In this document: in pieces, positions 40,632-49,350 of the stretch
Layout: every line of letters begins with the position of its first letter
Position numbering within the stretch: position 1 is the stretch's first letter
Translations under genes and position numbers: made by a program
The notes under the pieces: model-generated
Seen by the model: the letters and a program-made list of their open reading frames with translations, nothing else
The model's database searches: none
Told to the model about the DNA's origin: nothing
Source of the DNA: a virus
Virus record (IMG/VR): IMGVR_UViG_3300021197_001243
Location: 19,757 to 83,756 of that record
Strand: one strand, 5' to 3'
DNA length: 64,000 nucleotides

Positions 40632-42086
40632 TTACGATGCTACGCACTCGATGTCAAGGCTAGTATCAAATCTGCTCAAGCAGACAGCACCAGTCTTCAA
40701 CATGTGTACAGAAGCACCATCTACGTCAGATGCACGAGAAGTGTTTGCATCGAATCCTCGAGGCACAACAGATCCAGGTACACACCATCGTAGGTGTTCG
40801 CGTCCTTTCTTAGAGATCATCTTAAGGTTTGCTTTTCCGTCATAATTAGACTGGTCAACAAATACCATACGATAAGACTCTAAAGAATATCCAGTTACTG
40901 GATGAAGAGCTCGAGCACGAGCAACAGGACCGTGATCAAACAACGGCATTTTCACAACATTAACAGCATGACCGTCAATGTGCTCATAACGCTTGAAGTA
41001 TCCTGTAAGTCCAAGATTTCTTCCTGATCCGTTGATGAACTCAGTAGTTGCACTTGCTTGCCACTGATTTGCATTGAAGTAAGCCTTCATTGCAGCATCA
41101 AATTCTCTCATACCACCAGTACCAGTGTAAAGAGTAACCTGCTTTTGGTTAGCATCAGTCATTCCGTAGAATAGGTCACCAATGATGTTCAAAAGTTGGT
41201 TTTCAGTCAAAGTAGCATAAGTCTCACGGTTGATGATTTGCTCAAGAAGACCTGGGCCAACAACAACTGGCTGTCCATTCTCATCTCGCATATTTACAAC
41301 ACCGTCATCGCCATACGTACGCTGACCGTACCAGTACATCATCTCGCATTCTTCTTTGAACTCAAGCATGTGCTGGTATTCTTCGTAATCCATCCAAAGT
41401 TTTGTAGTACCTCCGCCTTTCTTAGGAAGTGCGAACTCAGCTACAAAATCTTTAGCGTTACCTGACATATGGTAAGACTTACGTACTGTGGTAAGCTTGT
41501 TACGTACAAGCCCTGGAGCTTGCCAGTTAGAAGCATTTCCACGAGAGAAGTCTACTCCAACAGGTGCAAACAACTGAGCCCATAGGTCTCCCGCTGTAAA
41601 TCCTGTAGTTAGAACTGTAGCTGCTGCTGGGTTTACAAGTTGAAGAGTATATACCCATCCTTGTCCAGTGCTTGAAGCTACAGGCTCTCTCATAATACGA
41701 GCTTGCTCTCCTGCTCCGTTCACAAGAACGTAAGGAAATACAAACCACTTATCAGGGAATGTTAGTTCAAAAGTAGATCCTCCCTGTCCTAGGTTAGTTC
41801 CACCGTTAGTGACTGCCACAGGGCGAGTCATAAGTTTTCGAGTTGCTACACGATATTCATACTCCAATCGGTCAATAGATTCAACATTACCTACACCTTC
41901 TGACATAAAAGAAAGTGGGAAACGCATATCATCTCGTCCTGCGAGGTGTGTGATTATCGGAGACAATTCAGTCGGCTTTGACAACATTGCGTTAGCCAGA
42001 CTGTTCATGTCTGTCATCTGCGCATCGTTGAAAGTCGTGCGTACGACGGAAATATTCTCTCCGCCATTTCTTGGTCCATTAATCAT
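40632..42086 (-). CDS. Major capsid protein (HK97 fold expected)
   Basis: 484 residues. Length, composition and position (after a scaffold-like gene, before adaptor genes) fit the crAss-like major capsid protein. Visible segments include RDDMRFPLSFMSEGVGNVES, RKSYHMSGNAKDFVAEFALP, EECEMMYWYGQRTYG and FKRYEHIDGHAVNVVKMPLF. Codon use is more regular and richer in C and G at third positions than in neighbouring genes, a mark of high expression. A terminator-like hairpin follows. Confidence 0.85.
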   Translation of the reverse strand: MINGPRNGGENISVVRTTFNDAQMTDMNSLANAMLSKPTELSPIITHLAGRDDMRFPLSFMSEGVGNVESIDRLEYEYRVATRKLMTRPVAVTNGGTNLGQGGSTFELTFPDKWFVFPYVLVNGAGEQARIMREPVASSTGQGWVYTLQLVNPAAATVLTTGFTAGDLWAQLFAPVGVDFSRGNASNWQAPGLVRNKLTTVRKSYHMSGNAKDFVAEFALPKKGGGTTKLWMDYEEYQHMLEFKEECEMMYWYGQRTYGDDGVVNMRDENGQPVVVGPGLLEQIINRETYATLTENQLLNIIGDLFYGMTDANQKQVTLYTGTGGMREFDAAMKAYFNANQWQASATTEFINGSGRNLGLTGYFKRYEHIDGHAVNVVKMPLFDHGPVARARALHPVTGYSLESYRMVFVDQSNYDGKANLKMISKKGREHLRWCVPGSVVPRGFDANTSRASDVDGASVHMLKTGAVCLSRFDTSLDIECVAS

Positions 42087-42111
42087 TTGTTTTCAATTTA
42101 AAATTCGGAGA

Positions 42112-43215
42112 TCAGCCTCCTAGGTTGTTAATATCAAAGTCTAAAGACTCAAATCCACTGTTAGAGCTATTTGATTTAGATCTAACACTCTTAGCCTTTT
42201 TACTATGACTTTCCAACTTTGTCTTTAGGGATTTAGCAGCTTTAGTAGTTGCTCTCTTCCCAATATATTTATCAATATCAAATCCTTTAAACATCAAGAA
42301 GTCTACAGCCAATTTCTGGTCCATACCTGCTTGATGAAAATCTATATCTCTTTGAGTTGCCCCAGTAGAGTCTATAGGTTTTGATATATAGTCGAAGAAT
42401 TTACCCTTATCTCTTTGTGAGATAGGAATCCCCGATAAGTTATCTGCTTCTGAGATTGTGGTACTTACATTCTCCCACATCTGCGCAGTTTGAGCATGTC
42501 TTTCTGCATTTACTCTTCTTTGATCTTCCAAAGTAGCTTCTCTTTGAAGAGCTTGTGCATCAGAAAGTGCTTTTTTAGCAGCCTCAGCTTTATCTTTTAG
42601 AGTTCCTTTATCTTCGTATGATTCTAACATATCTCCAATAAAATCCTTCTCTGTACCTCTTGCTATAAAGTAATCCGTAAGAACTCTTTTTTGCGAATTG
42701 GTATCATCTTCTTTAATTTCTATTCTAGAGTAATCTGTTTCAGGAGTAAAGGCCCTCATAAACTCATTAGGGTCTCCACCTTGTTGCACATACTCTAAAT
42801 GCTTTTGCACTGTAGGAAATCTTTCAAAAAGACTATCTAAAGTTTCGACAGCAAGTTTTTCAGAAATAGTTTGAGTGAGCTTAGTAAGCCCTTCAGTCGT
42901 GTCTTCAAATTCATCATCAATTTCATATCCAAATTTTTCTAAAATTTCACCAACCACTGTAGATTCTTCTTCAGTGTCTGTATCTTCATCTTTAGGTTCG
43001 ACTCTTAAAGGAGATTCTTCAACCTCATCTATAGTCTCATCTACATCCTCTGTTTCAGTCTCTGCTACAGGTTCTTCAATATCTGCAGGTTTTATTTCTG
43101 CAGCGGGTTCTACTTCTTTTGTAGGCTCTTCCTTAGCAGGTTCTTCCCTTACCGGCTGAGGAGTCAGTATATCATCAAATTCGATATCTAACGGCTCTAT
43201 TTGATTATCTTTCAT
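42112..43215 (-). CDS. Probable scaffolding protein
   Basis: 367 residues. Residues 1-90 are extremely acidic and Pro/Val-rich (EEPTKEVEPAAEIKPAD and similar), the middle is helical, and the C-terminus is basic (AKSLKTKLESHSKKAKSVRS) and ends in an acidic tail. Placement directly before the major capsid gene and the acidic-helical-basic layout are typical of phage scaffolds. An AT-rich gap of 79 bases precedes it and may hold a promoter. No protease motif was seen. Confidence 0.6.
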   Translation of the reverse strand: MKDNQIEPLDIEFDDILTPQPVREEPAKEEPTKEVEPAAEIKPADIEEPVAETETEDVDETIDEVEESPLRVEPKDEDTDTEEESTVVGEILEKFGYEIDDEFEDTTEGLTKLTQTISEKLAVETLDSLFERFPTVQKHLEYVQQGGDPNEFMRAFTPETDYSRIEIKEDDTNSQKRVLTDYFIARGTEKDFIGDMLESYEDKGTLKDKAEAAKKALSDAQALQREATLEDQRRVNAERHAQTAQMWENVSTTISEADNLSGIPISQRDKGKFFDYISKPIDSTGATQRDIDFHQAGMDQKLAVDFLMFKGFDIDKYIGKRATTKAAKSLKTKLESHSKKAKSVRSKSNSSNSGFESLDFDINNLGG

Positions 43216-43294
43216 TATTACAAAATTAAATGGAATGTTTTATTACACCCAATAATATTCTTTTTTATAAGTGTAGTTATAATATAGCATTTTA

Positions 43295-46200
43295 CTATTG
43301 ATATCTATGTAAACCTCCATCTCTAAATTCTTTTCTACCAGTATTATCCCCATAATTTACATATCCTTCAGGAATAGTTTCCCATTTTTTAGTTTTTCTA
43401 TTATATCTAGGAAGTCCTTTAGCATCATAAGTTTCTGCTGTACCAAAGGTTATAGCATTAGTAGGTGCTACAGTTGGCTCAATTATATCTTCATTGCCTA
43501 CTTCTGTAGGTAATAAATTCGGGTGTTTAACTGGCATCTGTTTAATTGGATCAATCTTATTCCACCAATTTCCTGGTGGAGGAAATCGTGTTGAAGTAGT
43601 AGGAGTAGGAGATGTTTGATTTTTAATGTAGCTGTCTGGAACTCCTTTTGAGCCATATTTCTCTACCCGCATCTTTTTTTGCTCTGGAGTAAGCATATCA
43701 AAAGGTGTAATAGCCAAATCATCATATGTATATATATGCACTTTTCTTGAATTTACTTCATGAGAGCCGTCTCTTGGAAGAGCAGTTAATTCAGCTTCTC
43801 CTTGCGGATCGATAAACCTATGTCTATACGTTGTAGGAAAGTCATCATCATCTCCACCACCCTGCCACCAATCTTTAGCTCCAACAAGATTTCCTTTTCT
43901 AGTTGGGGGAGATGAATTTGGGTCTAAATTCTTTTTTTCATAGTTTAAAGCGTCTACCAGTCCTTGAGAATCTTCAGACCATCCCTCTCTGGTCAGGAGT
44001 TGTGAATTATACATATCATCTGCTTGAGATGAGCTGCTTGTTTCTAAAAATTTAACATCTTTAGTTCCTTTGGCTATTAAGTCCGCAAGTATTTTATTGT
44101 TCTGCAATAAATTTATAGAGTCCAACCTTGTTGGAACTCCAGCATTTTGATATTTAGGTAAACCTCCGTTTTGATAATTTGTTACAACTTTACGTTCTCC
44201 AGTATTATCTCCAGGGTTATAGGTTCTTGTTGCTTTCCCTTCCTTTGCCAAATTTCTATGAGCAGTAAACAGTCTACCAGAAGGTTTTGACGGTTTAGCG
44301 TATTGTTGCATCCGTCTTATTTGTCGGTTTTGCTCTACCCATTCAGGAGGTTTTTCATATTCCATTCTAGAAGTTGCCATTACTGGTGAAGGTTTAGGAT
44401 ATATTGGATTTATAGAGTCTGTACTATCTAGATAAACCCCAGTAGATTTTATAGTGGGATGTATATAATCCATACTTTCAGATACATCCAGGTATCCTTT
44501 TTGATCTAATTGATCGTGCATTTTTCTATATGCCTCAAGAATAGCTTCTCTAGGCCCACCTACAGGATTACTAAAAAACTCACTTTTATCGTCATTGAAT
44601 GCGTTATACATTACGCCATCAAGTTCTGTAGGGGATTTAGTATCTAGATGATGTTTTTTAAAAACTTCTGGGTGAAAATGATCACCTAACTTCCCTTCAT
44701 CCATTTCCCTTTGAAGCCTCTCTCTCTTCGACTCTACAGGAGAAGCTTTAAATGCTGCTTCCATTGCCGCACGATCTTTTATTTCTTTTTCTCTTTCTTC
44801 TGGAGACAAAGAGTTTAAATGTTCTTGCAGTTTTACTTCAAATTCTTTACCTTCTTTTCTTTCAATAGCTTTCTCTTCTTGCGCTGCAACAATATCAAGT
44901 TCTTTCTGTAGATTCATCATATCCCACAAAAGAATACTATCGTTTCTTGAAGGTGCTATAGGATTTGTAGGAGTAGTTGCCACTCCAGCCATCTGATATT
45001 TAGGTATAGGGCCTCCGGTTTGATGATTACGTATTTGTCTATCAAATCTTCTTACCGATCTATCAGCTCTATTGGATGTCATTCCTTGATCCATTAAAGA
45101 CTCTTTATACGATTCATCATGAACTGCATCTATAGGGGGTAAATCGTATCCCTTTTTCTTAAGTTTATGAAAATCAGAGTTTACTACAGGATTGATTTCT
45201 TGCCTTATAAATTTATTAGTTTTTTTCCATGCTTCTTTTCTAGATAAATTCTTATCAGCTAGGTGATACTTGTAAATATCCTCTCTAAGATTATTTCGAT
45301 TCTCTCTATCACTATCTCCAACATTGAGCATATTTTGCCCAGTAATATCTGGGTAAGACCCTGATTCATTTGGAACTCCTGTATTGTAACCATATTGGGC
45401 TCCCATTCCAGTTCCAAAGAAAGGGCTGTATCCAAATCTCTTAGCATTCCAATGTTTATCTCCCTCGTATTCTACCTCTGGGTAATCTGCACTAATATCT
45501 GGATATAATCTACCAGTTCCTTTTTGGGCTTTTATATTATATCCTTGCCTTCCTTTAGACACATAATCTTCTACCCATTCTGTTTCCCACCCTTTTTTCT
45601 CTGGTTTTTTATCAGGGTCACTCCATAAATTCAAAGACTCCTGATATCCTACCCCCGGCTTATTTCTTGTACTCAGCCATCCAGAGCGAGTCACTGGGTC
45701 TGTAGTATGGTTTTTACCTTTTCCAACAGAATACAATCTATAAAACTCTGATTCAGCACGAGTTTCTGGTCTTTCAGTATTTCGTCTAATACTTCTTTTT
45801 GTAAGTGGATCTGTTTCTCCTCCGTCTTCATACTTAGGTATTGGCCCTCCGTATTTAAACTTATTTTTAGCTCTTAATCTACTTTTCTCTACTGCGTCCC
45901 AACCAGCCTGTCCATATCTTTCAATATATTTTTCTTTAGACCATATACTCCCGTCAGGCATTTTAATATTATATCCAGGCCTTTCTTCATGTTCCATTCT
46001 AGAAGTTGCCATTGTCTTCTTTATGGGTTCTACAACTTCTTCTACAACAGGCTCTGCAGTAGGAGTGTCTTTAGATTTAATTGGAGCAGTTGTTTTCAAT
46101 GTCCAAGGTATAGGTTTAATAGGTGCTACAGCTTTTGGATCGTTTAGATTTAGGCTTTTAACCTTAACAGCATTGTCAACCCCTTTTTTACGGCTTATAA

Positions 46201-48649
46201 CATCTTTTAGAGCGTCATACCCTAATGTATCTGCAACATTATTGTTTCGGGGATAAGATCGCATAAAAGGTAAATCTGTATGTATCCACGTTTTTGCATT
46301 GTTCGTCCACGATGATAAATAATATTCTGCATCATTTATCCATTCGGAATCATAGTCAGATACTTCGTTTTCACCCTTTAGTATTGCTTGAAGTAAATTA
46401 TTATCTACAGTTGGTGTATCACTAACAAACTTAGGTGTCCACTTACTTGCTCTCGGATCATGTTTATCAACACGCGCATTTTCTACGGAATCAAGTAAGC
46501 CTAGATGCTTATCAAACATAGTTTTAAACTCGGAGCTATCCGCATATGCTTCTGTTCGTCGTTTATTTAAATGCTTAAATCTTGCATTTAATAGGCGTAA
46601 ATTGTAATTATCTAAATTTTTGTCTCCTGTCATTTGATAATTAAGCTCTTCTCCTGGTCCACGAAGAGTTGATGCATCTAGTAATTCTTTAAGATTAGAT
46701 TTTGATCTCGTGCTATCTTTTTCTTTTTTATTAGGATCTGTAGGATCAACTTCTCCTCCGTTTTTGTACGTATGTAGACTTCTCATTCTACTAGATAGTT
46801 TTGGAGTTTTATCCGAAGCAAGCTCAGTTGTATATCTTTTCCCTTCAAAAGTGAACTCTTTTTCTCCAGCAGCTCTTGCCTGTCTAAATGCTTCTCCACG
46901 AGTCATAGTTTTTTCTACAGGTCTCTGTTCAAATCCCATGACTGATTCAGCCATAGTAGTTCTTGATTTAGGTTCAGGAGTAGTATCTAAGTTCCAGTTT
47001 CTTACAATAGTAGAATCAGGATATCCTAATTCTCTTAATTGATTGTAAGAGTATTTTTTACCATCAGTATGCATAAGATTTACAGCCTCTCTATCTCCTT
47101 GCCATTCTTTTTCAGGACCTCCCGTTTGATATCTATGTATGCCTCCGTTTTGATAACCCATATAACCTTTCATACTCCTATTTCTATCAGGATCTGTTAT
47201 AGAGTCCATAAGTTCTTTATCTAAAGCTCTGTATTCTCCTTTTCCTCCAAAATTCTTCTCTTCGTGTTCAAAAATTTGATCTTCAGTGACTCCATGCTTT
47301 TCCATATAAGCTTTATTATAACGAGTACTTCTACTTTTCAGTTTCTTTTCCCATTCTGCAGCACCACGATCAGCTAAATCTTTTTGTCTCCAAGGAAATG
47401 CTCCATACTGAGACGCACTTTGATCTTCGTCTTCTCCTGAAAACATTCCTCCTGTAGGTTGTCCTTTTTGATGCAAAGCTCCTTCAAGGATATTTACTCC
47501 TTCCATCATTGTAAGAGCAGGTCCAAGTATTTTAGTAAAGTGAGAAAGAACATTTCCATAAGGTATTTTAAACTTTCTTATATATTCAGCAGCAGTTTTT
47601 CCAAATTTATCATACCCTGCTTTACTTCCTGTACCATAAAGTTTTTCTCCTAAGTAATCCATTGCTTTAGGTAGACCTGTCTTGTCGACCATTTTTCCTA
47701 CATCAAATTTTCCTAAATATTCTTTTCTAGCTCTCGCAAGACCTTCTTTACCTACCCATCCTTTTTCTGCTGCAATTGCTGCAGCTTCTTCTGCTACAGA
47801 AGCATTTCCCCCAGCAAGACTTAAATATTTATAATCAGGTATAATATTACCCCCTTTTAATCCTTCTACTCCTCCTAATCCTATTCTAGAACCACTTAAA
47901 GGATTATGAACTCCTTTAGGAAATAAATAAGAGTCTTTAAAAAGTCTACCAGGGCTATCCCAAGCTGCTAAAAAAGGTCCCATACCCTTTTCAACTCCTT
48001 CTGCAACACTTTTATAAGCTGAATTTTCAGGTTTTTCTGTCCATTCTTCTAATTTATCAATATCGTGTAAAGAAGTAGTTAGTCCTAAGAATGGAGTAGG
48101 AAGACTCCCAGCCATTTCAACTCCCCCATATAAAAATCCAGGCATAACTTCTGAAGTATCTTCCTCCATTCCTAGATTTTTTAATACATAGTTTTTTGCT
48201 TGTCTTAGTTTATGATTAGAAAGTAAAACACCTCCTCCTGGACCTGTAGGGTCTATGTCTGTTTCTATACCAACTCCTAGTGGATCAGAATAAGGAAAAT
48301 AACTTCTTACTCCTACACCAGGACCCCCTGCAGAAGTAAATGTTCCAGTACCTTCAAATCCTATTCTTGAAAATTCTTCTCTTGGAGAGGTTAAGTAAGG
48401 TTTTCCCTCTACTTCATATTCTTGAGGTGTACCCCACCATTCTTGTAATTTATTATCTGCTCCTCTAAGAACACCTTTATTACTATTACTTTCTCTAGAT
48501 TCTAAGTCTTTTAAAAATTTTAATTGCTCTTTTAATTTTTTAGAATCTGTTTCTTTTTTTACAGCCTGTTCAGATGCGTACACATTATCTGCTGCTAAAG
48601 GCTTTTTTACACCAGCTATCTGGTATTTAGGTAAACCTCCGTTTTGATA
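43295..48649 (-). repeat. Series of coding repeats for the KYQ/GG motif
   Basis: Copies are spaced irregularly through the 1870-residue gene. They keep the core Gly-Gly-x-(Pro/His)-(Lys/Arg)-Tyr-Gln/Glu, usually followed by x-(Ala/Gly)-Gly. The DNA of the copies is similar but not identical (for example TTAGGTAAACCTCC against TTAGGTATAGGGCC on the + strand), so conservation is at protein level. Related single copies lie at 20476-20493, 21517-21545, 21958-21995 and 22783-22803 in two other genes. Confidence 0.75.
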
Positions 48650-48907
48650 CTCAGGATTTTGAGTTCTGTAAGTCGGGCCAAAAGGACGTCGATTTCTTCC
48701 TTGTTGTGGACCGTTAGCATAAACTCCAAAAGAAGGATTTGTATTTGTAAACTTACTTTGGTCCGTGTAAGGAGTTTCAGATACAGGAAGAGTATTGTAA
48801 TTAGAAATTACAGGTGTATCTAAAGCATTTTTAGGGACAAACCTTTTTATATCATCAAGACTAGATGACTGCAGTTTAGGAGAAAACTTTATTTTCTTTC
48901 TTTTCAT
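43295..48907 (-). CDS. Giant modular protein with repeated GG(L/I)(P/H)(K/R)YQ motif
   Basis: 1870 residues, hydrophilic, starting MKRKKIKFSP. Seven copies or half-copies of a short motif divide it into modules: NGGLPKYQIAG (48611-48649), NGGIHRYQTGG (about 47115-47157), YKNGGEVDP (about 46750), YGGPIPKYEDGG (about 45810-45860), TGGPIPKYQMAG (about 44985-45030), NGGLPKYQNAG (about 44140-44185) and a terminal DGGLHRYQ. Some modules share further sequence (ATSRMEHEERPGYN / ATSRMEYEKPPEWV; GDNTGERK / GDNTGRKE). An internal Gly/Ala-rich region near residues 250-480 may contact membranes. No enzyme is recognised. It lies between portal-side genes and the scaffold, so it is probably packaged in the head. 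The motif may act in cargo loading, as a cleavage site, or as an assembly contact. Confidence 0.55.
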   Translation of the reverse strand: MKRKKIKFSPKLQSSSLDDIKRFVPKNALDTPVISNYNTLPVSETPYTDQSKFTNTNPSFGVYANGPQQGRNRRPFGPTYRTQNPEYQNGGLPKYQIAGVKKPLAADNVYASEQAVKKETDSKKLKEQLKFLKDLESRESNSNKGVLRGADNKLQEWWGTPQEYEVEGKPYLTSPREEFSRIGFEGTGTFTSAGGPGVGVRSYFPYSDPLGVGIETDIDPTGPGGGVLLSNHKLRQAKNYVLKNLGMEEDTSEVMPGFLYGGVEMAGSLPTPFLGLTTSLHDIDKLEEWTEKPENSAYKSVAEGVEKGMGPFLAAWDSPGRLFKDSYLFPKGVHNPLSGSRIGLGGVEGLKGGNIIPDYKYLSLAGGNASVAEEAAAIAAEKGWVGKEGLARARKEYLGKFDVGKMVDKTGLPKAMDYLGEKLYGTGSKAGYDKFGKTAAEYIRKFKIPYGNVLSHFTKILGPALTMMEGVNILEGALHQKGQPTGGMFSGEDEDQSASQYGAFPWRQKDLADRGAAEWEKKLKSRSTRYNKAYMEKHGVTEDQIFEHEEKNFGGKGEYRALDKELMDSITDPDRNRSMKGYMGYQNGGIHRYQTGGPEKEWQGDREAVNLMHTDGKKYSYNQLRELGYPDSTIVRNWNLDTTPEPKSRTTMAESVMGFEQRPVEKTMTRGEAFRQARAAGEKEFTFEGKRYTTELASDKTPKLSSRMRSLHTYKNGGEVDPTDPNKKEKDSTRSKSNLKELLDASTLRGPGEELNYQMTGDKNLDNYNLRLLNARFKHLNKRRTEAYADSSEFKTMFDKHLGLLDSVENARVDKHDPRASKWTPKFVSDTPTVDNNLLQAILKGENEVSDYDSEWINDAEYYLSSWTNNAKTWIHTDLPFMRSYPRNNNVADTLGYDALKDVISRKKGVDNAVKVKSLNLNDPKAVAPIKPIPWTLKTTAPIKSKDTPTAEPVVEEVVEPIKKTMATSRMEHEERPGYNIKMPDGSIWSKEKYIERYGQAGWDAVEKSRLRAKNKFKYGGPIPKYEDGGETDPLTKRSIRRNTERPETRAESEFYRLYSVGKGKNHTTDPVTRSGWLSTRNKPGVGYQESLNLWSDPDKKPEKKGWETEWVEDYVSKGRQGYNIKAQKGTGRLYPDISADYPEVEYEGDKHWNAKRFGYSPFFGTGMGAQYGYNTGVPNESGSYPDITGQNMLNVGDSDRENRNNLREDIYKYHLADKNLSRKEAWKKTNKFIRQEINPVVNSDFHKLKKKGYDLPPIDAVHDESYKESLMDQGMTSNRADRSVRRFDRQIRNHQTGGPIPKYQMAGVATTPTNPIAPSRNDSILLWDMMNLQKELDIVAAQEEKAIERKEGKEFEVKLQEHLNSLSPEEREKEIKDRAAMEAAFKASPVESKRERLQREMDEGKLGDHFHPEVFKKHHLDTKSPTELDGVMYNAFNDDKSEFFSNPVGGPREAILEAYRKMHDQLDQKGYLDVSESMDYIHPTIKSTGVYLDSTDSINPIYPKPSPVMATSRMEYEKPPEWVEQNRQIRRMQQYAKPSKPSGRLFTAHRNLAKEGKATRTYNPGDNTGERKVVTNYQNGGLPKYQNAGVPTRLDSINLLQNNKILADLIAKGTKDVKFLETSSSSQADDMYNSQLLTREGWSEDSQGLVDALNYEKKNLDPNSSPPTRKGNLVGAKDWWQGGGDDDDFPTTYRHRFIDPQGEAELTALPRDGSHEVNSRKVHIYTYDDLAITPFDMLTPEQKKMRVEKYGSKGVPDSYIKNQTSPTPTTSTRFPPPGNWWNKIDPIKQMPVKHPNLLPTEVGNEDIIEPTVAPTNAITFGTAETYDAKGLPRYNRKTKKWETIPEGYVNYGDNTGRKEFRDGGLHRYQ

Positions 48908-49350
48908 TTCCTTTTGCTTTTCCGGTATTTTTCAATCTTTTCGGAAAAGGAAAGGTCTTTAAGTGGTCTTTCAACAACTCCGCCTGCTCGGTATTGTGTA
49001 GGGTTTTCTATAACTGTATCTACCTTTGGACCCATAGGAACATTGTCTATTCCAGGAGGAACAGCTTCGTAAGATCTTACAAGTCCTCCTTGAGAGTCAA
49101 ATCCTTGCATATCTACAGGATAGTCCATACCCATTGTATTAAAATCTTGTCCTCCAGTGTTAGGAAAAGCCATAGATCTTGGTGGGCCCTCAGTTAATCC
49201 TATTTGTTGTTCTTGAGGAGTAGATGCTATATCCATACCTTGTTGCTCTTGCATATTTAAGGCTTCTTGCTGGTCTATAAGCTCAGTTATACTTCCAAAA
49301 TAAGCAGGATCAGACTCCCAAGCACTTCGCATTATATCTAAAGCATCCAT
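48904..49350 (-). CDS. Small portal-adjacent protein
   Basis: 148 residues. The start overlaps the portal gene stop by one base (TAATG), and the end overlaps the giant modular gene by ATGA. The first third is acidic and Gln-rich; a middle part is Gly/Pro/Met-rich (GLTEGPPRSMAFPNTGG) and the C-terminus is basic (FSEKIEKYRKSKRK). RAGGVVERPL and QGGLVRSYE are weak relatives of the KYQ/GG motif in the next gene. Function unknown; co-assembly with the portal or modular protein is inferred. Confidence 0.45.
   Translation of the reverse strand: MDALDIMRSAWESDPAYFGSITELIDQQEALNMQEQQGMDIASTPQEQQIGLTEGPPRSMAFPNTGGQDFNTMGMDYPVDMQGFDSQGGLVRSYEAVPPGIDNVPMGPKVDTVIENPTQYRAGGVVERPLKDLSFSEKIEKYRKSKRK

Noticed and set aside
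43295-48907. Tail tape measure as the identity of the 1870-residue protein
   Set aside because: The rest of the genome is short-tailed, the protein has few long hydrophobic helices, and it lies on the capsid side of the portal.
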